Below are positions 52,080 through 63,971 of a DNA stretch of 64,000 bases, one piece after another. The DNA is from Collinsella sp. OM04-5. GTDB lineage: Bacteria > Actinomycetota > Coriobacteriia > Coriobacteriales > Coriobacteriaceae. The position numbers were made by a program, and so were the translations under genes. Below the pieces are notes generated by a model. It searched no databases. It was not told where the DNA came from and saw nothing but the letters and a program-made list of their open reading frames with translations. The DNA lies in assembly GCF_003439125.1 (NCBI RefSeq), contig NZ_QSUU01000010.1:37833-101832 (forward strand), written 5' to 3'. Positions within the stretch are counted from its first letter, which is position 1, and every line of letters begins with the position of its first letter.

Positions 52080-53081
52080 TTACTTCGCAGCACCTGGGAT
52101 GCCGTGGGAGGTTTTGGCGGTTTTGGCTCCGTTTACGATGGCGGTTTGCAAAGCCCTTACGGCGAGCATGCCCAGCAGGTCTAGGGGAACGGCGGCGCTT
52201 GCCTGGGCACCCAGTTTGCCGCTGGCGAGGGTGTAGATGGTGTCGCCATCGTTGGTGGTGTGCGTGGGACGGATGGCGTGTGCGTAGGCGTCTGCGGCCA
52301 TCTGAGAGACCTTGGTGGCTTGTGCCTTAGTGAGTTCCACGTTGGTGACGATGCAGCTGATGGTGGTGTTGGTGCGGTCGAGCGGCATCTGCATGGATCC
52401 GGCGGCGGCAAAGGCTGCGAGTTCCATGTCGACGATCTGGTCGCTATCGGCTGCGGCGCGCATACCGGCGACCCACTCGCCGGTGAAGGGGTCGACAACG
52501 TTGCCACAGGCGTTGACCGAGACCACGGCGCCCACCTTGATGGGGCCGAGCGCCACGGCGGCAGCGCCAAGGCCGGCCTTCATGCAGGTGGCAGGGCCCA
52601 TGAGCTTACCCACGGTAGCGCCCGTGCCGGCGCCTACGTTGCCCTGTTCGAGCTTGGTGGGGGTGTGGTCGAGCGCCTCGCGCACGGCGGCGATGCCGGC
52701 CTCAATGTCGGGGCGAACGGTGGGGTCGCCAAAGGCAAGGTCGAAGATACAGCTGGAGCACACGATGGGCACCTGCGTGGGGCCGACGGGCAGACCAATG
52801 CCGCGGCTCTCGAGTTCGCGGGCCACGCCGCTTGCAGCCTCGAGGCCAAAGGCCGATCCGCCCGAAAGGCAGACGGCGTGGACCTTGTCGACGGTGTTCT
52901 CGGGTCGCAGCAAGTCGGTTTCGCGCGATGCGGGAGCACCGCCGCGAACGTCAACGCCACCGGTGGCACCCTCGGGCGCCACGATTACGGTGCAGCCGGT
53001 GCCAGCTTCCTCGTCCGTATAGTTGCCAAAGCAAAAGCCATCGACATTGCAAACATCGATGGCTTCGAGCAGTGTGTCCAT
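52080..53081 (-). CDS. P1 (S58) family self-processing peptidase
   Basis: 333 residues of the DmpA/NylC-type N-terminal nucleophile family. The likely autoprocessing site is around the Asn-Thr of LDRTNTTISCIVTN, with Thr becoming the nucleophile. Conserved GFCFGNYTDEEAGTGCTV starts the protein, and DGDTIYTLASG lies near the C terminus. Start ATG 53081 has GGAG; the open frame extends upstream but without homology. It hydrolyses beta-peptides, D-amino peptides or amides; the substrate is unclear. Confidence 0.88.
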   Translation of the reverse strand: MDTLLEAIDVCNVDGFCFGNYTDEEAGTGCTVIVAPEGATGGVDVRGGAPASRETDLLRPENTVDKVHAVCLSGGSAFGLEAASGVARELESRGIGLPVGPTQVPIVCSSCIFDLAFGDPTVRPDIEAGIAAVREALDHTPTKLEQGNVGAGTGATVGKLMGPATCMKAGLGAAAVALGPIKVGAVVSVNACGNVVDPFTGEWVAGMRAAADSDQIVDMELAAFAAAGSMQMPLDRTNTTISCIVTNVELTKAQATKVSQMAADAYAHAIRPTHTTNDGDTIYTLASGKLGAQASAAVPLDLLGMLAVRALQTAIVNGAKTAKTSHGIPGAAK

Positions 53082-53150
53082 GTTTTCTCCTATCGGTTTT
53101 CCGCCGGGCCTTATGCCCGGTCGGGATCCGTACGGTACGGCAAAATTGTA

Positions 53151-53173
53151 GGCGCTGGGGGATACCCAGCGCC
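53151..53173 (-). terminator. Hairpin, probable terminator of the DJ-1/maf operon
   Basis: A perfect 9-bp stem GGCGCTGGG/CCCAGCGCC; on the minus strand a modest T run follows. Confidence 0.5.
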
Positions 53174-53181
53174 AGATGCAA

Positions 53182-53763
53182 TTACGAGAGTTTTTGAATC
53201 GCGCGTGCGACGCGAGCGATGGGCAAGCCCACCACGTTGTAGAAGTCACCCGAAATATCGTGCACAAGCATGCGGCCGCCTGTGCCTTGGATGCCGTAGG
53301 CCCCGGCCTTGTCCATGGGTTCGCCGGAGGCAACATAGCGCTCGATCTGCTCTTCGGTAAGCTCATAGAACGTCACGTCGGTCACATCGACAAACGACAG
53401 GCTCTCGGCGGCATGCGGAGCTGTAGCGTCGCCGGCTTTAACGATGCAGACGCCGGTTGCGACCTGGTGCGTGCGGCCCGAAAGCTCGCGGAGCATGGTG
53501 CGTGCCTCGTCCCCGTCTGCCGGCTTGCCCAAAATATGGCCGTCAAAGGTGACAATAGTATCGGCCGCGACGGTCAGTTCGTTGGGCTCGGCATGCTCGG
53601 CGGCAACGGCGGCGGCTTTGGCGCGTGCTAAGCGTTCAACGAGCGTAAGCGGGACCTCGCCATCAAAAGGCGTTTCGTCGATATCTGCGGGAATCACGCG
53701 AATGTTATAGCCTGCCTCGCGCATCAACTCGATGCGGCGCGGTGATTGCGAAGCCAAAATCAT
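53182..53763 (-). CDS. maf: Maf family nucleotide pyrophosphatase
   Basis: 193-residue house-cleaning nucleotide pyrophosphatase. Start ILASQSPRRIELMREAG is the family signature, with the conserved AADTIVTFDGHILGKP in the middle. Its ATG overlaps the DJ-1 stop by 4 bases (ATGA), so translation is coupled. Hydrolyses dTTP/UTP and modified pyrimidine nucleotides. Confidence 0.93.
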   Translation of the reverse strand: MILASQSPRRIELMREAGYNIRVIPADIDETPFDGEVPLTLVERLARAKAAAVAAEHAEPNELTVAADTIVTFDGHILGKPADGDEARTMLRELSGRTHQVATGVCIVKAGDATAPHAAESLSFVDVTDVTFYELTEEQIERYVASGEPMDKAGAYGIQGTGGRMLVHDISGDFYNVVGLPIARVARAIQKLS

Positions 53764-54302
53764 AGCTGAATGCCCTCGGCGACCTTCTCGACGGCCTTGT
53801 CGCCGGCGAGCGTGCGCAGCAGCTCAAGCGCAAAGGGGAGCGACTGGGCCATGCCGCTGGCGGTGATGATGTTGCCGTCGTGCGTGACCTTGTCGCCGGT
53901 ATAGGCGCCCTCGGGGAAGCTCTTCTCAAAGCCGGGGAAGCACGTGGCGTGGCGTCCCTCGAGCAGGTCGAGCTCGCCCAGGATAAACGGGGCGGCGCAG
54001 ATGGCGGCAACGTGCTTGGTCGCGGCGAAATCGCAGACTACGTCGCAGACGCGCTGGTCGGCGCGCAGGTTGGTGGCACCGGGCAGGCCGCCGGGCAGCA
54101 CGACGCAGTCGTACTCGTCAAAATTGATCTCATCAAAGAGCGCATCGCAGGTCACGGGGATCTGCAGCGAGCTTACGACCTCGCGCGTGGGCATGATCGA
54201 GACAAGCGTGGCGCGCACGCCGCCGCGACGCATGACATCGACCATGGTCAGGCATTCAATAGTTTCAAAGCCATCGGCGGCGAGAACGGCAACGCTGGGC
54301 AT
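53760..54302 (-). CDS. DJ-1/PfpI family protein
   Basis: 180 residues. Glu in the N-terminal block (AADGFETIECLTMVD), nucleophile-elbow Cys in AAICAAPFILGEL, and GGLPGATNL before it. The family includes protein/glyoxal deglycase-type DJ-1 and glyoxalase III. ATG 54302 is chosen because AAAGGA is well placed; two earlier in-frame ATGs lack such a site. First gene of a two-gene operon with maf. Confidence 0.9.
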   Translation of the reverse strand: MPSVAVLAADGFETIECLTMVDVMRRGGVRATLVSIMPTREVVSSLQIPVTCDALFDEINFDEYDCVVLPGGLPGATNLRADQRVCDVVCDFAATKHVAAICAAPFILGELDLLEGRHATCFPGFEKSFPEGAYTGDKVTHDGNIITASGMAQSLPFALELLRTLAGDKAVEKVAEGIQL

Positions 54303-54392
54303 GAGGGTTCCTTTCATAGGCGGCATACAATTAGCCGTCTTATACCCCGAAGACCTCCGCTTGCCACGCTCGATTTTCCATTGTTTAAAAAG

Positions 54393-54446
54393 GGACGGGG
54401 CTATTTTAGCTACCCCACTTGCAGGGTAGCTAAAATAGCCCCGTCC
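54393..54446. repeat. REP-like palindrome, perfect 23-base arms
   Basis: GGACGGGGCTATTTTAG begins the left arm (54393-54415), and the right arm (54424-54446) is its exact reverse complement around an 8-base loop. TAGCTACC occurs once more just outside (54451-54458). Belongs to the GGGAC-type repeats in this window. The gap 54303-54928 has no gene. Confidence 0.8.
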
Positions 54447-54481
54447 GAATTAGCTACCCTCACCCATCCTCAACAATCTCA

Positions 54482-54607
54482 ATCTGTAACATCTAGACCC
54501 ACTTTTGACCCCTAACTGTTACAGATCAAGACAAACGGAAACCGCCCCGACAAAACGTCTAAATCTGTAACATCTACGGACCAAAACCGGGTCTTACTGT
54601 TACAGAT
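54482..54607. repeat. Two tandem inverted-repeat units (ATCTGTAACA/TGTTACAGAT)
   Basis: Unit 1 54482-54491/54527-54536 and unit 2 54563-54572/54598-54607 share 10-base arms and start with ATCTGTAACATCTA, but their loops differ (35 and 25 bases). They resemble a dispersed intergenic repeat. Confidence 0.7.
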
Positions 54608-54696
54608 CGAGACAGCCCCCAACAGCACCGCCCCGTTCGGGGAAACGACCGCTACAGGTACGGCGGGCAGAGGCTCACTTTTTTCTTCGGTTTTTC

Positions 54697-54726
54697 TTGA
54701 CGGAATCTCACCTGTTGTAGTACTTT
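54697..54726 (+). promoter_or_regulatory. Possible promoter for a short leader RNA
   Basis: TTGACG (54697-54702) and TACTTT (54721-54726) are separated by 18 bases. Transcription would start about 80 bases before the terminator at 54776-54811. Confidence 0.4.
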
Positions 54727-54765
54727 GTCCCAGTCTAAAAACGCGTGGACTTTTCTGGGCGCTAG

Positions 54766-57462
<2,697 letters not shown>

Positions 57463-57493
57463 CCGCCCGGGCAATATCACTAAGGAGAAAATA

Positions 57494-58942
57494 ATGGCTG
57501 AAAAATACGACGATCTGGCCAGATCCATACTCGAGAACGTAGGCGGCACAGAGAACGTCGCCAGCGTCGCGCACTGCATCACGCGCGTGCGCTTCAAACT
57601 CAAGGACGAGTCCCGCGCCAACACTGCCAAGATCGAGGCCCTCAAGGGCGTCATCCAGGTCATCCAGGCCAACGGCCAGTACCAGGTGGTCGTGGGTAAC
57701 ATCGTCGAGGACGTCTACGACGCGGTCCTGGAGGCCGGCAACTTCTCGGGCGGCGCAAGCGCCGACGACGAGCCCCAGGGCGATAAGACCGTTGCCTCCG
57801 TCGTCATCGACCTCATCTCTGGCATCTTCCAGCCCATCCTGGGACCGCTTGCCGCCGCAGGCATCATGAAGGGACTGCTTGCCCTCATCACCTACTTCGT
57901 CCCGGCCTTTGCAAACGACGGCCTCTACACGCTGCTCTACACCGTGGCTGACGGCTTCTTCTACTTCCTTCCCGTCGCCCTGGCGTTCAGTGCCGCGCGC
58001 AAGTTCCGCATGAACGAGTTCACCGGCGTGGCAATCGGCGTGGCGCTTCTCTACCCGACGATGGTCGCCCTGACCTCGGGCGAGGCGCTCGGCAGCATCG
58101 ACCTCGGCGTGGCCGGCACGTTCTCGTGGTACGCCACCGCCCTCGGGCTCCCCATCATCATGCCCGTGTCCGGCTACGTGAGCTCGGTGATCCCCGTCCT
58201 TCTCATGGTGTGGTTCGGCTCTATCCTTGAGCGCTGGCTCAAGAGCTGGATGCCGGCTGCGCTCAAGATGTTCCTTGTCCCGCTCGCCACGATGACGGTC
58301 TCCATCGTCTTGGGCTACCTCATCATCGGCCCGGTGGCCACCCTCATCACCAACCTGCTGAGCGCGGCATTCTCGTTCATCTTCCAGCTCCCCGTGGTTG
58401 GTTCCGTCCTGGGCAGCGCCCTGGTTGGCGGACTGTGGATGTGCCTCGTCATCTTTGGCTTCCACTGGAGCCTCATCCCCATCTCCATCATGAATCTGAA
58501 CACCCTCGGCCACGACAGCGTGCTCGCCGCCACCATCGGCCACGGGTTCGCGCTCGGAGCGGTCATCTTTGCCATGTACCTCAGAAACAAGGACGAGCGC
58601 TTCCGCGGCATCGCCCTTCCCGCGATGATCTCCGCCTTCTTCTTCGGCGTCACCGAGCCGGGCATCTACGGCATCGCCCTCCCCAACAAGCGCGCGTTCG
58701 TCGTGGCATGCCTGAGCTCCGCCGTGGGCGGCGCCATCGTGGGAATGACTGGCGCTCTCATGTACATCTCGGGCGGCCTCGGCGTCTTCAACCTGCTCAA
58801 CTTTATCGACGGGACCCCTGGTGGCGCCGGGATCTCCCACATGATCTTCGCGATCATCGCCTCGCTCGTCTCTGCCGTCCTGGCCTTTGTTATCGAGTTC
58901 ATCACCTACCGGCCCAACGACGATGAGGAAGGCACCCGCTAG
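57494..58942 (+). CDS. PTS beta-glucoside-type transporter, EIIBC
   Basis: 482 residues. The EIIB domain has the phosphorylation Cys 28 in VAHCITRVRFKL. EIIC follows with about ten spans, GFHW and the VTEPGIYGI motif. There is no EIIA domain, and none is in the window, so a general EIIA must serve it. AAGGAG precedes ATG 57494. It forms a sugar uptake operon with the GH1 gene. No BglG-type antiterminator gene is adjacent. Confidence 0.93.
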   Translation: MAEKYDDLARSILENVGGTENVASVAHCITRVRFKLKDESRANTAKIEALKGVIQVIQANGQYQVVVGNIVEDVYDAVLEAGNFSGGASADDEPQGDKTVASVVIDLISGIFQPILGPLAAAGIMKGLLALITYFVPAFANDGLYTLLYTVADGFFYFLPVALAFSAARKFRMNEFTGVAIGVALLYPTMVALTSGEALGSIDLGVAGTFSWYATALGLPIIMPVSGYVSSVIPVLLMVWFGSILERWLKSWMPAALKMFLVPLATMTVSIVLGYLIIGPVATLITNLLSAAFSFIFQLPVVGSVLGSALVGGLWMCLVIFGFHWSLIPISIMNLNTLGHDSVLAATIGHGFALGAVIFAMYLRNKDERFRGIALPAMISAFFFGVTEPGIYGIALPNKRAFVVACLSSAVGGAIVGMTGALMYISGGLGVFNLLNFIDGTPGGAGISHMIFAIIASLVSAVLAFVIEFITYRPNDDEEGTR

Positions 58943-58952
58943 CCTGCGCCCT

Positions 58953-59031
58953 CCTCAATCAGCTCTATGTAATTGAGGGGCAGTTGAGGTGGGTGAGGGC
59001 CGAGGGCGATCAAGGTGGCCGCCCTCGGCCC
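58953..59031. other. Two hairpins after the PTS gene
   Basis: CCTCAAT/ATTGAGG (58953-58978) and a perfect 12-bp stem (58997-59008 with 59020-59031). Neither is followed by a T run. The stretch 58943-59584 otherwise holds only the IS remnant below. Confidence 0.5.
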
Positions 59032-59078
59032 GGGACAACCTGCCAGAAGGCGTTTAGCTTTCTCGGGCGGCGCTGAAA

Positions 59079-59492
59079 TGAACTGCGCCCCGATACTTGG
59101 ACGGGTCAATTAGCGGCCTATGCCGCACATGGGGACTGATTTCGGAACTCCTCCGGGGTCAGTCCCTTTTGCTTAACCCGCCTCCTCTTGTTCCAGTGAA
59201 CGGTATAGGCTTCGAGGTCCCGCTTGAACTCCTCGAAGCTCCGCCACGTCCGGCTCCTGTAGAATTCGTCCTTCAGGCGCCCGGGCAGCAGCTCCGTCGC
59301 ATGAGCTTGCCCTCGCACGCCGCCGGCCCCGGCCGGGTCCGGGCACCCTTCGGCCTCCCGCTGGCCTTCGGCGCGCCCGCACCCCCTGTCGCAAAGCTCT
59401 GCTGCAAGAGTCCTCAGCGTGGCGTCGTGCCTGACTCTCCCGTCCATAAAGAAGCCCCCATTTCTAATGTTCAAGAAATGAGGGGCGGTTCA
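59079..59492 (-). mobile_element. IS3-family insertion sequence remnant
   Basis: Ends resemble each other as imperfect inverted repeats: TGAACTGCGCCCCGATACTT at 59079 and, from 59492 on the minus strand, TGAACCGCCCCTCATTTCTT. The interior keeps only the tail of a transposase. Total length of about 414 bases shows that most of the element is deleted. Confidence 0.65.
59118..59474 (-). pseudogene. IS3-family transposase OrfB, C-terminal fragment
   Basis: The end of the reading frame (GRLKDEFYRSRTWRSFEEF and the following YTVHWNKRRRVKQKGLTP) matches the C terminus of IS3-group OrfB transposases. The upstream part does not resemble transposase in this frame, so the gene is truncated and probably frameshifted. 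No DDE catalytic residues besides the terminal region are seen. Confidence 0.75.
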
Positions 59493-59584
59493 ATTTCGGG
59501 ACGGGGATTAAATAATCATTCGGAGCAAATCTATTTTTATCCCCGTGCCAGAAAAATCATCGGGCGTGGTCTGGGGCAAACAGT

Positions 59585-60898
59585 CTAGTTGCGCTTGAGG
59601 TGGACGACGGTTTCGCAGTGGAAGGTTTGCGGGAACAGATCGACCGGCGTGATCTTGACGGGGGAGAAGGTACCTTCCTCGACAAAGCGCTTAAGGTCGC
59701 GTGCCAGGGTGGCGGGGTCGCAGCTCACGTAGACGACATCGCGAGCGCTCGTGCTGGCGATAAGGTCGATCGCCTCGGGGGCGAGGCCTGCGCGCGGCGG
59801 GTCGACCACCAAGACGTCGGCATCCTGGTCGGGGAACTCGCGCACCGCGTCTCCGCCAATGACGTCGACGTTATCAAGCTTGTTGATTTCCAGGTTACGG
59901 CGCAGGTCGCGCACGGCCGGGCCGTAGGCCTCGACGGCGGCGACGAAGTCGCAGCGGCGGGCGAGCGGCAGGGTAAAGGTTCCGGCGCCGCAGTACAGGT
60001 CCACGGCAAGCTCGTCTTCTTGCGGGTCGAGCGCTTCCATGACAAGCTCGATCAAAATCTCAGCACCCTTGGTGTTGACTTGGAAAAAAGACGGGGCAGA
60101 CAAGCGCATCTGACCCTCGGCGATATTCTCGGTCCATGAGCCCTCTCCGGCGAGCATTTCGACCTTGGAGACACGGCGGGCCTTCTTTTCGCCCTTGCTC
60201 ATCACACGCACGATGCTCGTGGGATGAGCGGCGACCGCCAGCACGCGGGAGACTTGCGAGCGCGGAAAAGAGCCCGTGGGCGTCCAGAGTGCAACCTCGA
60301 GCGCCTTGGTGCGGCGCGATGCGCGAATGCCCACGCGTTCGAGCCCTAAGTCATGGCTGCCGCTTAGATAGTTGAGTGCGCCGACGACCGATTTGAGCGC
60401 CTTGGGAAAACGTTTATCGAACAGCGGACACGCATCGACGGTCACGATTTTGCTGGGGTCGACACCGTGCATGCCAAGGCGCACGCGACCGTTGACGACG
60501 GTCGGTTCGAGCTCGATTTTATTGCGGTAGCCCCAGTCGTCCTTGGTGTGGCAGATGGGCTGCACCAACTCATCGACCTGCTCAGGAGCGAACTTGCCGA
60601 TGCGCTCGAGCGTGGAGCGCAGGTTTTGCTCCTTGGCGGCGAGTTGTGCCGTGCGTGAGAGATTGCCCCACGAGCAGCCGCCGCAGATGCCCACGTAGGG
60701 GCAGGGGGGCTGAATGCGATCGGGGCTCGGCTCCAGAATCTCGGTGGTGCGGGCGCGCATGAACGACTTGCCGTCCTGTACGACCTCGGCCTCGACGGTG
60801 TCGCCTGCCACGGCACCCTGCACAAAGACGGCTTTGCCGTTGTCGGCGTGCGCCAGCCCGTCGGCGCCGTAGGTCATCGATTCTATAGTGAGCTTCAT
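59585..60898 (-). CDS. 23S rRNA (uracil-C5)-methyltransferase, RlmD/TrmA family
   Basis: 437 residues. An N-terminal TRAM domain (KLTIESMTYGADGLAH) and Fe-S Cys cluster CPYVGICGGC come first. The AdoMet-binding DLYCGAGTFTLPLA and the catalytic Cys in SCDPATLARDL lie in the C-terminal half. It methylates C5 of a uridine in 23S rRNA (RlmD, RlmCD) or tRNA (TrmA); which one cannot be decided from the sequence. ATG 60898 is chosen over earlier in-frame starts because it begins the TRAM domain. Confidence 0.9.
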   Translation of the reverse strand: MKLTIESMTYGADGLAHADNGKAVFVQGAVAGDTVEAEVVQDGKSFMRARTTEILEPSPDRIQPPCPYVGICGGCSWGNLSRTAQLAAKEQNLRSTLERIGKFAPEQVDELVQPICHTKDDWGYRNKIELEPTVVNGRVRLGMHGVDPSKIVTVDACPLFDKRFPKALKSVVGALNYLSGSHDLGLERVGIRASRRTKALEVALWTPTGSFPRSQVSRVLAVAAHPTSIVRVMSKGEKKARRVSKVEMLAGEGSWTENIAEGQMRLSAPSFFQVNTKGAEILIELVMEALDPQEDELAVDLYCGAGTFTLPLARRCDFVAAVEAYGPAVRDLRRNLEINKLDNVDVIGGDAVREFPDQDADVLVVDPPRAGLAPEAIDLIASTSARDVVYVSCDPATLARDLKRFVEEGTFSPVKITPVDLFPQTFHCETVVHLKRN

Positions 60899-60943
60899 AT
60901 CCCTGCCTGTCATTCGTGTTGTTGCTCGCACCATGGTAGCAGG

Positions 60944-60988
60944 GAAAAGCGCCCCGCATCCGAGGCTTTCCTCAAATGCGGGGCGCTT
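60944..60988 (-). terminator. Rho-independent terminator after ppk1
   Basis: A perfect 13-bp stem (60947-60959 with 60976-60988) with a small inner GAGG/CCTC hairpin; TTTT follows on the minus strand. Confidence 0.85.
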
Positions 60989-61011
60989 CTACAAACTGCT
61001 TCTACAAACGA

Positions 61012-63414
61012 CTATTTCGTCTTGCCGGTAATGAGCGTCTTAAGACCCAGGCCGATCAGGCCCAGGCCCATGCGCACACGACCGGGGCGATGGCGCTCGA
61101 TGGCCTTGGTCTTGCCGGCGGGCTTATCGCGACGGGCGCTCGTCTCGGGTGCGGGCTTAGCTGCCTGCGGCTCGGGCTGAGGTGCAGGTGCGGGCTCGGG
61201 CTCAATGACGGTCGCCTGGACCTTCTGAACCTCGGGTGTGGCCGGCTGCGGCTTAGGAGCAGGGGCGGGCTTTGCCTCAATGACGGGTTCGGGCGCGGCC
61301 TCGGCGTTGCGGTAGGCACGCTCCAGCAGGGCTTCCTGCGAGTTGAAGGGTTTCTCACCCTCTGCGCGCTCCACGGGGACCCAGGTGCCGTCGCTCGTGA
61401 GGCTGCGGGCCTTCACGTTGTCGCGCAGCTGCATGCTCATGTACTCGTGCACCAGGGCGCGGCAGGTGGGGTCGAGCACGGGGAAGGCGATCTCCACGCG
61501 GTGCTCGGTGTTGCGTGTCATCATGTCGGCCGAGCTCAGATAGATCATGTCCGAGTCCACGCCAAAGGCGTAAACGCGCGCATGCTCCAAAAAGCGTCCG
61601 ACGATAGAACGGACATGCACGTTCTCGGTCTTGCCAGGAACGCCCGGCTTGAGGCACGAGATGCCGCGGATGATCATGTCCACGCGGACTCCTGCGCACG
61701 ATGCCTCGGCGATCTTGTCGATGACCTCGCGGTCGGTGAGCGAGTTGAGTTTAAAGAACACGCGGGCGGGCTCGCCGGCGAGGGCGCGCTGGATCTCGCG
61801 GTCAAGCCCGCGCATGATGAGCGGTTTCAGTCCGACGGGCGCCACACCCAGGAAGCGGTAATCGCCGCGCAGGTTGCCCAGCGACAGGTTGCGGAAGAAC
61901 AGGTTGGCGTCCTCGCCGATGCCGGGGTGAGCGGTCATGAGCATAAAGTCGCTGTAGAGTTTGGCCGTCTTCTCGTTAAAGTTGCCGGTGCCCAGCAGCG
62001 TCAGGCGCGTTAGCGCCATGCCCTCGCGATAGGTGAGCTGGCAGATCTTGGAGTGGCACTTAAAGCCCTCGGAGCCGTAGATGACGGTGCAGCCGGCCTC
62101 TTCCAGGCGCTCGGCCCACTCGATGTTGTTCTGCTCGTCAAAGCGCGCGCGGAGCTCCATGAGCACCGTGACCTCTTTGCCGTTCTCGGCGGCATCGATC
62201 AGTGACTCGCACAGGCGGCTCTGCTTGGCCACGCGGTAGAGCGTGATGCGCAGTGAGATGCACTCGGGGTCGTAGGCGGCCTCGTGCACCAGATCCAGGA
62301 AGGGGTTCATGGCCTCATAGGGATAAAAGAGCAGCTTGTCGTGCTGAAGTACCTGCTCGCGGATGGAGCGGGTCATATCGATGGTGGGGTTGGGCTGCGG
62401 CTTAAACGGTGTAAAGAGCAGCTCGTTGCGCAGGTGCTCGGGAATCTTGCCCTCAATGCCAAAGACGTAGCCTAGGTCGAGCGGGATATCGCAGGTAAAG
62501 ACAGAGCGGCGCGAAAGCTCGAGCGCCTTGCGGATGGTCTTGAGCGTCGCCTTCTCGAGCGACCCCGAGACCGCGAGCACCACCGGCTGCAGGCGCAAGC
62601 GTTTCTTGAGGATGCGCTTCATGTGCTGACGGTAATCCTCTTCCTCCTCGACGCCCTCGCCGTCCGGGTCGATGTCGGCGTTGCGGGTGACGCGGATGAG
62701 CGCGCGGTCGAGCGGCTTATAGGAGCCAAAGCAGCTGTCCAGGCAGGCGAGGATGACGTCCTCGAGCAAGATGTAGGAGTAGATGCCGGTGGGCGAGGGG
62801 ATCTCGACCACGCGGTTCATCGAGGTGGGAATCTCGATAAGGCCCAGCAGACTCTCCTCGTCGGTGACGCCGTCCAGGCCGCAGGCCAGGTAGAGTGCGC
62901 CGTTGCGCAGGTTGGGGAAGGGGTGGCGCGGGTCAATCACCAGCGGTGAGATGACCGGCGACACGTAGGCCTGGAAGTAACGGGTTACAAAGGTGCGCTC
63001 CTCGGGCGTAAGCGAATCGATGCGGGCGCGGTGAACGCCCAGGGTGTCGAGCTTGCCCTCGATGCTCTTAAAGATGGACTCCCATCGGGTAAGGAGCCCG
63101 GGCATTTCGGCCATGACAGCATCGACTTGTTCGGAGGCGGTCATATTGCTCTTGTTGTCGACAGGCTGTTTTTTGAGCTCTGCCAGATCGGACAGGCCGC
63201 CCACGCGCACCATGAGAAACTCATCGAGGTTAGACTCGAAAATCGACACGAACTTTAGCCGCTCGAACAGCGGAACGGTCTCGTCGAAGGCTTCGTCAAG
63301 CACACGGTTGTCAAAGCGCAGCCAGCTGAGCTCTCGGTTCTGCGTGTACGAGAAGTCGCGCGGCGGCTTACGCAGCTTTGCAGCGGCTTGCTTTTTTTCG
63401 ATTTTGCTCGGCAT
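61012..63414 (-). CDS. ppk1: Polyphosphate kinase 1
   Basis: 800 residues. Reversibly transfers the ATP gamma-phosphate to polyphosphate. N-terminal domain with FSYTQNRELSWLRFDNRVLDEA, and the phosphorylated His in FKCHSK (residue 454). A second conserved His lies in the C-terminal RVYAFG-SSADMMTRN region. The last about 115 residues (Pro/Ala/Glu-rich, ending in basic RVRMGLG) extend beyond the usual length near 690. ATG 63414 is preferred to 63420 for ribosome-binding-site spacing; both are weak. Confidence 0.92.
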   Translation of the reverse strand: MPSKIEKKQAAAKLRKPPRDFSYTQNRELSWLRFDNRVLDEAFDETVPLFERLKFVSIFESNLDEFLMVRVGGLSDLAELKKQPVDNKSNMTASEQVDAVMAEMPGLLTRWESIFKSIEGKLDTLGVHRARIDSLTPEERTFVTRYFQAYVSPVISPLVIDPRHPFPNLRNGALYLACGLDGVTDEESLLGLIEIPTSMNRVVEIPSPTGIYSYILLEDVILACLDSCFGSYKPLDRALIRVTRNADIDPDGEGVEEEEDYRQHMKRILKKRLRLQPVVLAVSGSLEKATLKTIRKALELSRRSVFTCDIPLDLGYVFGIEGKIPEHLRNELLFTPFKPQPNPTIDMTRSIREQVLQHDKLLFYPYEAMNPFLDLVHEAAYDPECISLRITLYRVAKQSRLCESLIDAAENGKEVTVLMELRARFDEQNNIEWAERLEEAGCTVIYGSEGFKCHSKICQLTYREGMALTRLTLLGTGNFNEKTAKLYSDFMLMTAHPGIGEDANLFFRNLSLGNLRGDYRFLGVAPVGLKPLIMRGLDREIQRALAGEPARVFFKLNSLTDREVIDKIAEASCAGVRVDMIIRGISCLKPGVPGKTENVHVRSIVGRFLEHARVYAFGVDSDMIYLSSADMMTRNTEHRVEIAFPVLDPTCRALVHEYMSMQLRDNVKARSLTSDGTWVPVERAEGEKPFNSQEALLERAYRNAEAAPEPVIEAKPAPAPKPQPATPEVQKVQATVIEPEPAPAPQPEPQAAKPAPETSARRDKPAGKTKAIERHRPGRVRMGLGLIGLGLKTLITGKTK

Positions 63415-63971
63415 ATGCATCTGTCCGTTCAGTCCCCGTGGGGGACGGTTGCCTAACACTATTCACTATTGTCTCAATTTAGTCGGCCTATGGCACGGAC
63501 GTATCGCGTGAACGGTATCTTTACCTACTTCTTACGCTGACAAGCCATAGAGCTGACGCCCTTCGCGTTGTGAAAAACGGTCTATATCCTCACTCAACTG
63601 GTGAGTATGTGTGAATAAGAATGATAGGTAGCTGAATATCATCGAATACAGACAGAAACACGAACAAGCGTCATTTATATACATAAAACCGTTTTAGATA
63701 TGCAATTCTTAATCGAAAGATTGGAGTTGTAATTGCGAATGATTTTTAAGAAAAAAGAGCATTTACCTTAGAAAAGCTACTTTAGAACGCCGAAGTGCAT
63801 TATGGGAGAATCATATTCGATATACCGTTCATCGAACTTTGTTGACCGTTCGGGGGCGAGGTGGAATTGCGGTTGGAATTTGGATATAACTAGAGCTGTC
63901 AGCAAGCAGCACCCGTTACGGAAGGGTGCTGAGAGATTCGGCCGAAAGGCCCGAAAGAAAGGTAGGAGGCC
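63415..63971. other. AT-rich intergenic region
   Basis: No gene is supported. A CTCAC/GTGAG hairpin near 63578 and, before the next gene, an AGCACCC/GGGTGCT hairpin (about 63908-63931) and TTCGGCC/GGCCCGAA (63938-63954) are the only structures. A TATAAC box at 63885-63890 may be a -10 for the next gene. Confidence 0.4.

Noticed and set aside
63905-63965. GGGTGCTGAGAG, resembling part of a thiamine (TPP) riboswitch
   Set aside because: The other conserved blocks are missing, and only about 60 bases remain before the ATG, too short for the full aptamer.
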